This document shows positions 26,283-35,900 of a stretch of DNA of 64,000 nt, piece after piece. The stretch spans positions 1-64,000 of the forward strand of contig NZ_JAMXOC010000007.1 in NCBI RefSeq assembly GCF_024721265.1, written 5' to 3'. The stretch's first letter is position 1; each line of letters opens with the position of its first letter. Position numbers and translations under genes: made by a program. The DNA comes from Ohessyouella blattaphilus. Its GTDB lineage: Bacteria > Bacillota > Clostridia > Lachnospirales > Lachnospiraceae. The notes below the pieces were generated by a model, which saw only the letters and a list, made by a program, of their open reading frames with translations, was not told where the DNA came from and did no database searches.

Positions 26283-26311
26283 TTGCTTTTTTTGTTTATA
26301 CTCACTATAAT
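26283..26311 (+). promoter_or_regulatory. Promoter of the aminotransferase gene
   Basis: TTGCTT (26283-26288), 17 bases, TATAAT (26306-26311) on the plus strand. The divergent large gene starts at 26261, so this 91-base gap must also hold its promoter; a weaker minus-strand candidate is TTTTCA, 17 bases, TATACT. Confidence 0.6.
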
Positions 26312-26352
26312 AAAGTATATCACTCTAACTTAGATTTGAAAAGGATAAAAGC

Positions 26353-27444
26353 ATGGAAAACAAAACGATGTTTCACGGTTCTGACATAGAAAAAATCGCT
26401 CAGCGAAAGGGAGTAGCACCTACGGCAATCAAAAACTTCGCCGCCAACGTAAACCCCCTAGGGCTCTCACCACTAGCTACTTCGGCTCTAAAAGAGCATA
26501 TGGATATTATGACTCGCTACCCCGATCGGGACTATGGCACGTTAAGGCGCGCTCTAGCTAGCTATAACCATACAGACCACCACTATATCCTCGTTGGCAA
26601 CGGTTCTACAGAACTATTATCCCTCTTTATCGGCGAAGTCGCCCCCAAGAAAGCACTCATTCTTGGGCCCACATATTCCGAATACGAAAGAGAGCTTAAG
26701 ATAAATAACAGTCAGTTCTCCTACTACTGTCTCGCTGAGGAAAACCAGTTTAAGCTCGATATCCCCGGCTTCCTTGCAGCGATTGAAGACGATACCGATC
26801 TGGTAATCATCTGTAACCCTAATAACCCCACTTCTTCTGGTCTAGCCAATAGCGAATTAGAGCAGATTCTTAAGCGTGCCAAAGAACAAGACTGCTGGGT
26901 ACTGGTAGACGAAACGTATCAGGAATTTACAAAGGCCAACGATTCAATTAACGCTAGCCTCTTACTTACTCAATATGATAACCTCTTGATTACGAGAGGC
27001 GGTTCTAAATTCTTCGCTGTTCCTGGTCTACGCTTTGGCTACGCTCTGTGTAGTAACAAAGAAATGCGGGGGATTATGAAGGGCGAACAAAACCCTTGGA
27101 GCTTAAATAGCGTAGCCGCCTTTTTCGCCGAAGCCATGGTAGGTGATACCGACTATATCGAACAAACCAAAGCCCTGGTCTGGAGCGAAAAAATCCGGAT
27201 TGCCGACGCCCTAAAGAATAATCAAAGCTTTCGACTCTACAAAGCCTACGGCAACTTCTTTCTCCTTAAAATCCTGAAGAAGGATTTAACGGCAAAAATG
27301 CTCTTCGACGAGGCCTTAGAAGAAAATATGATGATTCGCATCTGTACAGGCATGGCCGGACTTGAAGGGGAATATATCCGCTTTGGCATCTTAAGTCCCG
27401 AAGATAACGACCGCTTATTGGCACTACTTAGAAGACACTATTAA
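26353..27444 (+). CDS. PLP-dependent aminotransferase (class I/II, HisC/CobD-like)
   Basis: 363 aa. It has the fold type I pattern: substrate-side VNPLG near 32, GNGSTELLSL for phosphate binding near 82, CNPNNPTSSG near 155, VDETYQEF near 188 and the PLP lysine in TRGGSKFFAVPGLRFGY near 220. The family includes histidinol-phosphate aminotransferase and threonine-phosphate decarboxylase (CobD). The N-terminal HGSDI and FAANVNPLG are more CobD-like, but no cobalamin gene is nearby, so the substrate is open. It is a single plus-strand gene between two minus-strand blocks, with its own promoter and terminator. Confidence 0.85.
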   Translation: MENKTMFHGSDIEKIAQRKGVAPTAIKNFAANVNPLGLSPLATSALKEHMDIMTRYPDRDYGTLRRALASYNHTDHHYILVGNGSTELLSLFIGEVAPKKALILGPTYSEYERELKINNSQFSYYCLAEENQFKLDIPGFLAAIEDDTDLVIICNPNNPTSSGLANSELEQILKRAKEQDCWVLVDETYQEFTKANDSINASLLLTQYDNLLITRGGSKFFAVPGLRFGYALCSNKEMRGIMKGEQNPWSLNSVAAFFAEAMVGDTDYIEQTKALVWSEKIRIADALKNNQSFRLYKAYGNFFLLKILKKDLTAKMLFDEALEENMMIRICTGMAGLEGEYIRFGILSPEDNDRLLALLRRHY

Positions 27445-27486
27445 AAAAAGCTAGTATCAGCATAATCGCCGATACTAGCTTTTTCA
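27444..27486. terminator. Bidirectional terminator between aminotransferase and ABC permease
   Basis: A stem of GCTAGTATC and GATACTAGC is flanked by A-run and T-run (AAAAA before, TTTTT after), so it works as a rho-independent terminator on both strands for the two convergent genes. Confidence 0.9.
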
Positions 27487-27490
27487 CTTT

Positions 27491-29455
27491 TCACTCTACA
27501 ATTTTATAATACTCTCTCGCCGTGATAACGTACACTAAGCAGTAGATAAGTGCAAAGACTAAAATCGTCACCGCGGTAGCGATCATAAAGATGCCCACGT
27601 TCTCTAAGTAGAGAATAGCCAAGAGCTTTCGCACGACTGGGAAGGCGAAGAACACATGCACGACCGCCACAATTAGAGGTAGGAAGAACACTAGAAGCAC
27701 CTGACTCTTAATGGCTTTGCTGATCTCTCGTTTGCTCATGCCCACTTTCTTCATAATTCCAAAGCGCTCCTTATCATCATATCCTTCAGAAATCTGCTTG
27801 TAGTAGATGATGAGTACTGTTGCCATGAGGAAAAGAGCACCAAAGTACGTTCCGATAAACAGCAATCCGCCCACTAGGACATAGTACATTTTGGTGGCGT
27901 TCTCTTTAGACGAAAACGTAAGTTTTTCCCCGAATTCCTGGTTCAGCTGTTGGATACTTTCAGACATCTCCAGTTTTTCCGAGACCGAACCATTAAAATC
28001 CACACCGTAGGTATCGTAAATATCTTGATCCTCTTCGGGTAGAACACCTAAGATGGTCTCACGGTCATTAAAAACCACCAAATAGCTTTGTTCTAGTATT
28101 TGAACATTCACGTTATTGATATCATTTTCTAGGTCTTTCACTTGCTTCTTAATGGCAAAGGTTTGCTCGTTGATAGTAAGCTCGTTGTCTGTAAATTTAT
28201 CATTGGTATACAACAGCACTTCGTTTTGATCTAGATTTAACTTTTGTCCTGTATTCCGGTTATAAGAATCCAACGTCATCAAGATAACTTGAGCCATTTG
28301 GCTTGTGGTTGGCGTGCTCCCGTATAAGGCAGGCGATATAAGTTTGCCACCCTCTTTTACCACTACGGTATCTCGCAAGGTATAATAGCTGCTCTCCTTA
28401 ACCGGGTGCCCCTTATCTGCCAAAAACTCATCCACTCTCTGAGGCAAACGTTCTCGTTCTTCATCTGTCCCCCCAGTTAACGCTACTTGGATTTCGTTGG
28501 GAAAGCTGTGTCCAATCATATCCGTCATCCCCGCATAAAGGGAGACTGTTGTCGAGATGGTAACGAGAAGCGCTGTACTTAGAATACAGATATTAGCTAA
28601 GCCGACAGCATTTTGCTTCATCCGATAAATCATACCGGATACCGCTACAAAATGATTGGTCTGATAATAAAACTTCTTATTCTTCTTTAAAAGCTTTAGG
28701 AAAATAATACTTCCCGCCATAAAGATTCCATACGTTCCGATAATTACCAAGACCACGGCTACAAAGAACGTATTCAAGGCCGCCACAGGGCTCTCGGTGG
28801 TAACCGCTATATAATACCCAGCGGCAATCGCTACCAGGCCAATGGCACCAAGTATCCATTTGCTTTTTGGCTCCCGTTCTCCCACCTTTCCTCCCCGGAG
28901 AAGTTCAATCGGGTTCGTCATCTGAATGGTGAAAAGATTCGCTAGCAATATTAGGAAGAAAATGCCGCCAAAAAGAATCAAGGTGATCCATATGGCTTTC
29001 ATGCTAACTTCAAAATCCAGACCATTGTCATAGCGGACCATTTTCTGCAAAATCATATACATCAAGCGGCTAAGCAATAGCCCGATAATTACGCCACCGA
29101 CAATTCCCGTAAGCGACACAAATAAGCTTTCTAGGGTAATCATTCGGCGTACGTGACGCTTTTCCATACCGAGGATATTGTAGATACCTAGCTCCTTTTT
29201 CCGTCTCTTTATTAGAAAACTATTGGTATAGAATAAAAAGATAAGAGCGAAGGCACCGATAATAATTACGCCAAAGTTCAAAATCATTTGCAGAGTAGCT
29301 TTTTCAATGCCTGCCACGCTCTCACTAAAACGTAGATTCGCCATAATCAGAAACATGGCTACGGTCAGGACTGCCGTAATAATATAGGGTATATAAGTTT
29401 TTCTATTCGTTACGATATTTGTCTTTGCCAGCTTAACATAAAGCGAACTACGCAC
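27491..29455 (-). CDS. Bce-type ABC transporter permease (FtsX family)
   Basis: About 654 aa from the GTG at 29455, which has AGGAGG eight bases upstream; the frame also offers a GTG three codons earlier. Ten predicted membrane helices and one large extracellular domain (about residues 310-520) between helices 7 and 8 are the BceB layout. These permeases take part in resistance to bacitracin, lantibiotics and other cell-wall-active peptides and in sensing them with a BceS-type kinase. The gene overlaps the ATPase gene. The cognate kinase and regulator lie directly upstream. Confidence 0.92.
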   Translation of the reverse strand: MRSSLYVKLAKTNIVTNRKTYIPYIITAVLTVAMFLIMANLRFSESVAGIEKATLQMILNFGVIIIGAFALIFLFYTNSFLIKRRKKELGIYNILGMEKRHVRRMITLESLFVSLTGIVGGVIIGLLLSRLMYMILQKMVRYDNGLDFEVSMKAIWITLILFGGIFFLILLANLFTIQMTNPIELLRGGKVGEREPKSKWILGAIGLVAIAAGYYIAVTTESPVAALNTFFVAVVLVIIGTYGIFMAGSIIFLKLLKKNKKFYYQTNHFVAVSGMIYRMKQNAVGLANICILSTALLVTISTTVSLYAGMTDMIGHSFPNEIQVALTGGTDEERERLPQRVDEFLADKGHPVKESSYYTLRDTVVVKEGGKLISPALYGSTPTTSQMAQVILMTLDSYNRNTGQKLNLDQNEVLLYTNDKFTDNELTINEQTFAIKKQVKDLENDINNVNVQILEQSYLVVFNDRETILGVLPEEDQDIYDTYGVDFNGSVSEKLEMSESIQQLNQEFGEKLTFSSKENATKMYYVLVGGLLFIGTYFGALFLMATVLIIYYKQISEGYDDKERFGIMKKVGMSKREISKAIKSQVLLVFFLPLIVAVVHVFFAFPVVRKLLAILYLENVGIFMIATAVTILVFALIYCLVYVITAREYYKIVE

Positions 29456-30218
29456 TACGCTCACCTCCTGCTGCTAGAACAGTTAACGTTTCACTAATCT
29501 TCTGATACATCTGCTCCTCACCCGCGTTTCCTCTGTATAGCTGATGGAAAACTTCGCCGTCCTTAATAAATAGCACTCTACTAGCTACAGAAGCCGCCCT
29601 TACGCTATGGGTTACCATCAGTATGGTCTGGCCCTCTTTATTGATGTTCGTAAATAGTCGCAGCAACTCTTCCGATGACTTAGAGTCAAGAGCGCCTGTC
29701 GGCTCATCAGCAAGAACTAACTCTGGATTAGTTATTAACGCTCTAGCCGCTGCCGCTCGTTGCTTCTGACCGCCGGATACTTCATAGGGGTATTTTTCTA
29801 GAAGGGGTGCGATGCCAAGTTTCTTTGCTAATGGCATTAGCTTTTCTTCCATGGTCTTATATTTGTCACCAGCTAGCACGAGTGGCAAAAGAATATTATC
29901 CTTTAAAGAAAGGGTGTCTAGTAGGTTAAAATCCTGAAAGACAAAGCCTAAATTGTTCCGGCGAAACTCAGCGATTCTTCGCTCCGGCACTGCATTTAGA
30001 TCAACATCCTTTAATCGCACCTTTCCGCTAGTCGGTTTATCAAGGGCCGCCAAGATATTAAGTAGCGTCGTCTTCCCTGAGCCGGACTCTCCCATAATGG
30101 CGATAAACTCACCTTGCTCAACGGAAAAATTCACATCCTTAAGCGCCTCAACCTTATGAGCTCCGAGCCTCGTCGTATATACCTTTTTAAGATTTTTCAC
30201 GTCTAATACTTTCATCAT
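29448..30218 (-). CDS. Bce-type ABC transporter ATP-binding protein
   Basis: 256 aa. Walker A GESGSGKTTLL near 44, Q-loop FQDFNLLD, signature VSGGQKQRAAAARAL, Walker B LVLADEPTGALD and H-loop VTHS are all intact. It powers the FtsX-type permease encoded immediately downstream. GAGGAGAA precedes the ATG pair. It follows the kinase gene, but a terminator hairpin lies between, so transporter and regulator genes may be transcribed separately. Confidence 0.95.
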   Translation of the reverse strand: MMKVLDVKNLKKVYTTRLGAHKVEALKDVNFSVEQGEFIAIMGESGSGKTTLLNILAALDKPTSGKVRLKDVDLNAVPERRIAEFRRNNLGFVFQDFNLLDTLSLKDNILLPLVLAGDKYKTMEEKLMPLAKKLGIAPLLEKYPYEVSGGQKQRAAAARALITNPELVLADEPTGALDSKSSEELLRLFTNINKEGQTILMVTHSVRAASVASRVLFIKDGEVFHQLYRGNAGEEQMYQKISETLTVLAAGGERSA

Positions 30219-30274
30219 TTCTCCTCTTTCTCGTCATCTTTTATGTCTGTGCTTCGTAATTAATCTTATACGAA

Positions 30275-30317
30275 AAAGGAAGGTGTATCCATCGCCTTGG
30301 CTTACAATCCTTCCTTT
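30275..30317 (-). terminator. Terminator between kinase and transporter genes of the Bce module
   Basis: Perfect 9-bp arms AAAGGAAGG (minus-strand read, 30309-30317) and CCTTCCTTT (30275-30283), followed by TTC, with an inner GTA/TAC pair. The hairpin overlaps the kinase stop codon. The T-run is partly in the stem. It may work as an attenuator lowering transporter expression in the absence of inducer. Confidence 0.6.
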
Positions 30318-31326
30318 AATCTTTCATTTTTGTAAGGTTGTGCACGATCTCCACATAAAACGTACTTCCTTCGCCACTAGAAGTGGCAAAGATGCGGTGT
30401 CCTAGACGCTCGGCAACACTTTTACACAGATAGAGACCGATCCCTGTAGACTTTTGCTCCATTCTCCCGTTAAACCCTGTGAACCCTTGCTCGAAGATCC
30501 GCGGCAAATCTTCTTCCCGAATCCCGATACCGGTATCCGAAATCGCTAGCTGTACCGACTCATCGGTAGTCGATACCGTAATGGTAATCTTCCCTGCCGG
30601 GGTGTACTTAAGGGCGTTTGACAGTAGTTGACGAATAATAAAACCTAGCCACTTCCTATCTGTGAGCACTTGCGCCGTCGTCCCTTCGTACTCTAAACTT
30701 AGCTTTTTTAAAATAAACATGGTGGAATACGACTTTAGCGCATCCTTAATAATCTCATCTAGGTCGTATACCTCAAAGCGGTAGTCGCTGCCTCCACCTT
30801 CTAGCCTAGCAAAGGATAACGCCATCTCTACGTATTCTTCAATCCGAAAAACAGACATCTGCATTTCTTTATAAGCCTGGGTCCCCTTCACCTCTTTAAA
30901 ACTATCCCCTTGCATACTCAGCCGCAAAGAGGTAATCGGTACCTTGATCTGATGCGTCCACATGCTGTAGTAATCTGCTAAATCCCGTTCATACTCCCTG
31001 GTATCTGCTCTTTCTTGTTCGCGCTGGTTTAAAAGCTTCTTAATGATTTCCTGATAGTCTCTTTCTGCCGTCTTATAAACGACTGGTAATGCTGACCCAG
31101 AAAAATCATTGCTTAACAGAATCTCTTGTAATCGCTTATGCCTAGCTTGATACCGCAAGAAATCGATTAGCATAAAAAGCGCACCTACACTACCACAGAG
31201 CAAAGCCCCATAACAGATAATTCGCACTTGCTGATTGTCAAGATAGGCTAGAAGCATAAAGATTCCTACTACCAGAGCAAATAGCACTACTTTCATATAA
31301 TGCTCGCGTATATATTTTCTAAACAT
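30316..31326 (-). CDS. BceS-type intramembrane-sensing histidine kinase
   Basis: 336 aa with two N-terminal membrane helices (about 13-60) and almost no extracellular loop, the intramembrane-sensing type that gets its signal from the neighbouring ABC permease. H box is MWTHQIKVPITSLRLS (H followed by QIKVP, typical of this subfamily), N box QLLSNALKYT, G boxes DTGIGI and GIGLYL. The start overlaps the regulator stop by 8 bases. Confidence 0.92.
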   Translation of the reverse strand: MFRKYIREHYMKVVLFALVVGIFMLLAYLDNQQVRIICYGALLCGSVGALFMLIDFLRYQARHKRLQEILLSNDFSGSALPVVYKTAERDYQEIIKKLLNQREQERADTREYERDLADYYSMWTHQIKVPITSLRLSMQGDSFKEVKGTQAYKEMQMSVFRIEEYVEMALSFARLEGGGSDYRFEVYDLDEIIKDALKSYSTMFILKKLSLEYEGTTAQVLTDRKWLGFIIRQLLSNALKYTPAGKITITVSTTDESVQLAISDTGIGIREEDLPRIFEQGFTGFNGRMEQKSTGIGLYLCKSVAERLGHRIFATSSGEGSTFYVEIVHNLTKMKD

Positions 31327-32002
31327 CCATACCTCCTACCAAGTAACCTATCCCCTTTTTCGTCACGACAAAATTCTCTAAGCCAACTTCTGCTAACTTT
31401 TTTCTAAGTCGGGTTACGTTTACTGTCAAGGTATTATCATCAATAAAGGCTTCGCTCTCCCAGAGACGATTGATAATCTCTTCCCGGGTGAGGATTTCTC
31501 CCGGACGCTCCATCAGACTTTCGAGAATTTTAAACTCATTCTTTGTTAGCTCTACCTTTGTGCCGCGATACGTAAGTGAAGCTTCGCTTAAATTGAGAAC
31601 CGCCTCAAGGTGGCTTAAAATATTGAGACGCTCCGAGAAATCATAAGTTCGGCGAAGTAACGCTTGTACCTTAGCCGTCATCACATTTAAGTCAAAGGGC
31701 TTTTCAATAAACTCGTCACCACCCATATTCATCGCCATAACAATCGACATCTGGTCATCCGCGGAAGATAAAAAAATCAGTGGCACCTGAGAAATCTTGC
31801 GAATTTCACTACACCAATGAAAGCCACTAAAGAAAGGTAAATGGATATCCATGATTACAAGGCTTGGTTGCTCTCTCAAAAAATCAACTAGTACCTTCTC
31901 AAAATCGGTAGTATAAAACACTTCATACCCCCACCTGCCAAAATGCTCACTAAGCCCTTCAGCAATTCCTAAGTCGTCTTCTATAATATGTATTTTATAC
32001 AT
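31319..32002 (-). CDS. BceR-type response regulator
   Basis: 227 aa OmpR-family regulator: receiver with IIEDD, phospho-Asp in VIMDIHLPFFSG, FLSSAD and KPFDLNVMTAKV, then winged helix with LTKNEFKILESLM and DDNTLTVNVTRLRKKL. It should activate the transporter operon. AGAGGAG precedes the ATG. It follows the AbiEi-like gene after 24 bases, so read-through from that gene's promoter is possible. Confidence 0.93.
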   Translation of the reverse strand: MYKIHIIEDDLGIAEGLSEHFGRWGYEVFYTTDFEKVLVDFLREQPSLVIMDIHLPFFSGFHWCSEIRKISQVPLIFLSSADDQMSIVMAMNMGGDEFIEKPFDLNVMTAKVQALLRRTYDFSERLNILSHLEAVLNLSEASLTYRGTKVELTKNEFKILESLMERPGEILTREEIINRLWESEAFIDDNTLTVNVTRLRKKLAEVGLENFVVTKKGIGYLVGGMDV

Positions 32003-32026
32003 GCGAATCTCCTCTTTCTTTAAAAA

Positions 32027-32623
32027 TCATAACAACACCCCCATATAACCCCTTACCTTATCCTCCACGCCAAACATACGTGCATATCTAAACAACCTAT
32101 TAACATCCTTTATTTCGCTTCTAGCATAACGTTTATATGCCGGAATAACCTGTTCTAAATCTGCATCGTATTTTGGTTTTAACAGATCCACGAGCACCCG
32201 TTCAATCCCATATACCTTAACATTCGTACCCCCGGGTCTATCCGTTGTTCTAACACCAACATCAAACAACTTATTATCGCTTATAATTACTGGTCGCATA
32301 TTATCTACCTTCATTCGAGTTGTTGATGTTCCTTTTGTAAACGACATATTAATTTGGGTTGGCACGCGATCGGAAAACCCTAACAAAAACAACGCCGTTT
32401 CATGCGAGTAAATTCCTTTAGGATAACGATGTTGTAGTAAAAAGAAATCATCAGCATAGCCATGTTCAGTAACATAAACACCTCGCTGCACAAGAAATAA
32501 TTGTTTTCTATTCTCCAATGTTCGTAAAGCCCAGCGACCGATACCGAGTTCGTCCACTTGACTCGTCGTAATTATTCCATTATTCTTATTTGCAACTTCT
32601 AATATCTTCTCTACTTGTCTCAC
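32027..32623 (-). CDS. AbiEi-like antitoxin/transcriptional regulator, no toxin partner
   Basis: 198 aa from a GTG with AGGTGA upstream. N-terminal winged-helix-like domain (VEKILEVANKNNGIITTSQV, ALRTLENRKQLFLVQRGVYVT) and C-terminal AbiEi-type domain (YSHETALFLLGFSD, YGIERVLVDLLKP). In type IV AbiE systems this protein represses its own promoter and opposes the nucleotidyltransferase AbiEii encoded downstream. Here the next gene is a Bce response regulator, so the toxin is missing. The inverted repeats at its promoter suggest autoregulation is kept. It may be a relic or a regulator with a new role. Confidence 0.82.
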   Translation of the reverse strand: MRQVEKILEVANKNNGIITTSQVDELGIGRWALRTLENRKQLFLVQRGVYVTEHGYADDFFLLQHRYPKGIYSHETALFLLGFSDRVPTQINMSFTKGTSTTRMKVDNMRPVIISDNKLFDVGVRTTDRPGGTNVKVYGIERVLVDLLKPKYDADLEQVIPAYKRYARSEIKDVNRLFRYARMFGVEDKVRGYMGVLL

Positions 32624-32658
32624 ATGCTCACCTACTTTTATACTATCTTCTTGCCTAC

Positions 32659-32722
32659 ATCATAGCATGAAAGTAGGTTTTTTCATAGATTTTTTTTACC
32701 TGTTTCGAATTTACTTTCATGC
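32659..32722 (-). promoter_or_regulatory. Promoter and inverted-repeat operator of the AbiEi-like gene
   Basis: A TATGAT -10 box (32659-32664) with TG extension lies directly next to one arm of a perfect 11-bp inverted repeat, GCATGAAAGTA at 32665-32675 and TACTTTCATGC at 32712-32722, 36 bases apart. AbiEi proteins are known to bind inverted repeats at their own promoter, so this is a likely operator. A further 6-bp palindrome (GCCCTC/GAGGGC, 32721-32744) adjoins it. Confidence 0.6.
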
Positions 32723-32770
32723 CCTCTGTTTTATCCTATGAGGGCACTGAAGTAAAACGCGTCTTTCAAA

Positions 32771-32816
32771 AGAGCCATCACGATGATATTAAACACTCGT
32801 GATGGCTCTGCTTTTT
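32771..32816. terminator. Strong hairpin terminator downstream of carB
   Basis: Perfect 13-bp stem, AGAGCCATCACGA (32771-32783) with TCGTGATGGCTCT (32797-32809). T-rich sequence follows on the plus side (TTTTTATT) and TTTTG on the minus side. The 300-base gap 32624-32923 holds this, the AbiEi promoter and the nested hairpins at 32844-32916; I see no gene in it. Confidence 0.75.
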
Positions 32817-32843
32817 ATTACATAAAAAGCGCTCCGCTAAGGA

Positions 32844-32916
32844 TGCGCACTTCGGCGATAGGAATTTTGTGCAGCAGCACACGCCGAATGCGCAAGAATT
32901 TGCGGAACGCAAATTC
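32844..32916. repeat. Nested inverted repeats between carB and its terminator
   Basis: Three hairpins: TGCGCAcTTCGGCG (32844-32857) with CGCCGAATGCGCA (32882-32894), one bulged base; inside it TGTGC/GCACA (32868-32881); and GAATTTGCG-gaa-CGCAAATTC (32896-32916, perfect). They lie directly after the carB stop. They may stabilise the 3' end of the mRNA or be a dispersed palindromic repeat unit. Confidence 0.7.
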
Positions 32917-32923
32917 TATTTAA

Positions 32924-35900
32924 TTAAATCTTCGCTATATCAACTAATTGTAGTTTCCTAATATTGGTATTTTCCAAACTAGTAATCAGTGCTTCTGCCG
33001 TATCGATAGCCGTCAGCACATTAACGCCCGTTTCAATCGCATTACGTCTGATGATAAAGCCGTCTTTCGAATGCTCTGCCCCGTTTGCCGGCGTATCGAT
33101 AACCAAATCCACCTGATGACCTAAAATCAAATCGAGGATGTTTGGCGATTCCTGTTCCACCTTACGAATAGGGATCGCTTTTACCCCGCCTTCGTTAAGG
33201 GCGGCTGCGGTACTAGCCGTCGCAAAAATACGGTAGCCAATGTTAGCAAAACGACGACCGATTTCTACAGCCTCTGGCTTATCTTCATCCCGAACGGTAA
33301 TAATCATATTCCTGTATTTAGGAAGCTTGATACCTGCACCTAAGAACGCTTTATAGAGAGCTTCATCGAAGGTCTTAGCAATTCCTAAGCACTCGCCGGT
33401 AGACTTCATCTCGGGTCCTAAATTAATATCGGCACCGCGAATCTTTTCAAAAGAGAATACCGGCATCTTGACGGCAAAATACTCTGCTTCCTTTTGCAGT
33501 CCTGGCTTATATCCTAAGTCTTTAATCTTTTCGCCGATAATTACCTTTGTCGCTAGTGGCACAATAGGAATGCCCGTCACCTTACTGATATACGGTACTG
33601 TTCGACTAGACCGAGGATTCACCTCGATAACGTATACCTCTTCGTCTTCGGTTACGATAAACTGAATATTAATAAGACCGATAACGTGAAGGGACTTGGC
33701 CAGTCTCCATGTATAGTCTTCAATCTTTTCTTTAACGGCGCTGGATAGACTCTTAGCTGGGTAGACGCTGATACTATCTCCAGAGTGGATTCCGGCCCGC
33801 TCAATATGTTCCATAATTCCAGGAATCAAGATGTCTTCCCCATCACAGACAGCATCCACTTCGATCTCTTTGCCCTGCAAATATTTGTCCACTAGGATTG
33901 GATGATCTTGAGCAATGCGGTTGATAATACCGATAAATTCATCAATATCGTAATCGTTAATGGCAATCTGCATACCTTGACCACCGAGGACATACGAGGG
34001 ACGTACTAGCACCGGATACCCTAAGCGATTTGCTACTTCCTTAGCTTCTTCAGCAGTATAAACCGTACCACCAGTTGGTCTTGGTATTTGACACTCTTCC
34101 AAAATCTGATCGAAAAGCTCCCTATCTTCTGCCGCATCCACATTCTCGGCACTAGTTCCTAGAATCGGCACACCCATCGCCATCAAGGCTTCCGTAAGCT
34201 TAATCGCCGTCTGGCCACCAAACTGGACAACGGCTCCATCTGGCTTTTCAATATCCACAATGCTCTTCACATCTTCCGGAGTCAGCGGTTCAAAGTATAG
34301 CTTATCAGCTATGTCAAAGTCCGTACTGACCGTTTCCGGATTGTTATTGATAATAATCGTCTCGTAGCCTTCTTTCGCAAAGGCCCAAGTACAGTGGACA
34401 CTACAGAAGTCAAACTCAATTCCCTGACCAATCCGGATCGGACCAGAGCCCAGAACCAGCACCTTTTTCTTATCTGAGGTAGCAAGAGCTTCATTTTCAC
34501 CATCAAAGATAGAATAATAGTAAGGCGTCTCCGCTGCGAATTCCGCGGCGCAAGTATCAACCATTTTAAAGGCAGCAACAATGCCATTTTCATGGCGCAG
34601 GTCATGAATCACCTGCTCGCTTTTCCCTGTAAGCTGAGCGATTACATGATCGGGGAACTCGATCCTTTTTGCTTCTTTTAGAAGTTCTGCGCTTAGCACC
34701 TCCTGCTTTAGGCGTGCTTCCATTTCCACAATCACAGCCAGCTTATCGATAAACCAACGATCAATTCTTGAAATCTCAAAGATTTCGTCATAGCTCATGC
34801 TCCGTCTAAGAGCCTCAGCAATTCGCCAGATGCGCATATCATCCACAATCTTTAGAGCCTCTTTAAGCTCCTCATCTGTAAGCTCCGTAAAATCATAGGA
34901 CATTAATGAGTCTACGTGCTGCTCGAGAGAACGAATCGCTTTCATTAACGCACCTTCAAAATTGCTACAGATACTCATAACCTCGCCCGTAGCTTTCATC
35001 TGAGTGGTCAGCGTACGCTTAGCCGAAATAAACTTATCAAAAGGTAGACGTGGTAGCTTTACCACACAGTAATCAAGCATCGGTTCAAAGCTTGCATAGG
35101 TTTTCTTCGTCACTGCATTTTTAATCTCATCTAAGTTAAAACCGAGAGCAATCTTCGCTGCCACCTTGGCAATAGGATAACCGGTAGCCTTCGAGGCTAA
35201 AGCCGAAGAACGGCTTACTCGGGGGTTTACCTCAATAACACAGTATTCAAATGAATCCGGATTAAGGGCATACTGAACGTTACAGCCTCCCGTAATCTTT
35301 AATTCGCTGATTATATTAAGCGCGGACGTCCGCAGCATTTGGTATTCTTTATCACCTAGTGTCTGAGACGGAGCGACCACAATACTATCCCCGGTATGCA
35401 CGCCTACTGGATCGATATTTTCCATATTACAGACCGTAATACAGTTTCCTGCATTATCCCGCATTACCTCGTACTCGATTTCCTTCCAACCACCGATATA
35501 GCGCTCAACGAGAACCTGCCCAACTCTTGAAAGTCGCAGACCGTTCTCTAAGATTTCCATTAATTCTACCTGGTTATAAGCGATGCCGCCACCACTTCCG
35601 CCTAAAGTATAGGCTGGGCGAAGCACTACCGGATAGCCAATTTCACTTGCAAAAGCCACACCGGCATCCACATCTTCAACTACCAAGGAAGCGGCCACCG
35701 GTTCATGGATTTTCTCCATGGTGGTTTTAAATTCTAAGCGATCTTCGGCTTTCTTAATTGTACTCGAAGTAGTACCAATTAGGCGCACGTTGTTTCTTTT
35801 TAAGAACCCGTTCTCTTCTAGTTCCATCGCCAGATTAAGTGCGGCTTGACCCCCGAGAGTAGGTAGCACGCTATCTGGTTTTTCTTTTAAAATCAGCTGT

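Noticed and set aside
30219-30274. BceR operator and promoter for the transporter genes
   Set aside because: A TATAAG-like box is present but no matching -35 or convincing inverted-repeat operator was found.
32027-32623. Complete AbiE toxin-antitoxin pair
   Set aside because: No nucleotidyltransferase-type toxin gene is adjacent on either side.
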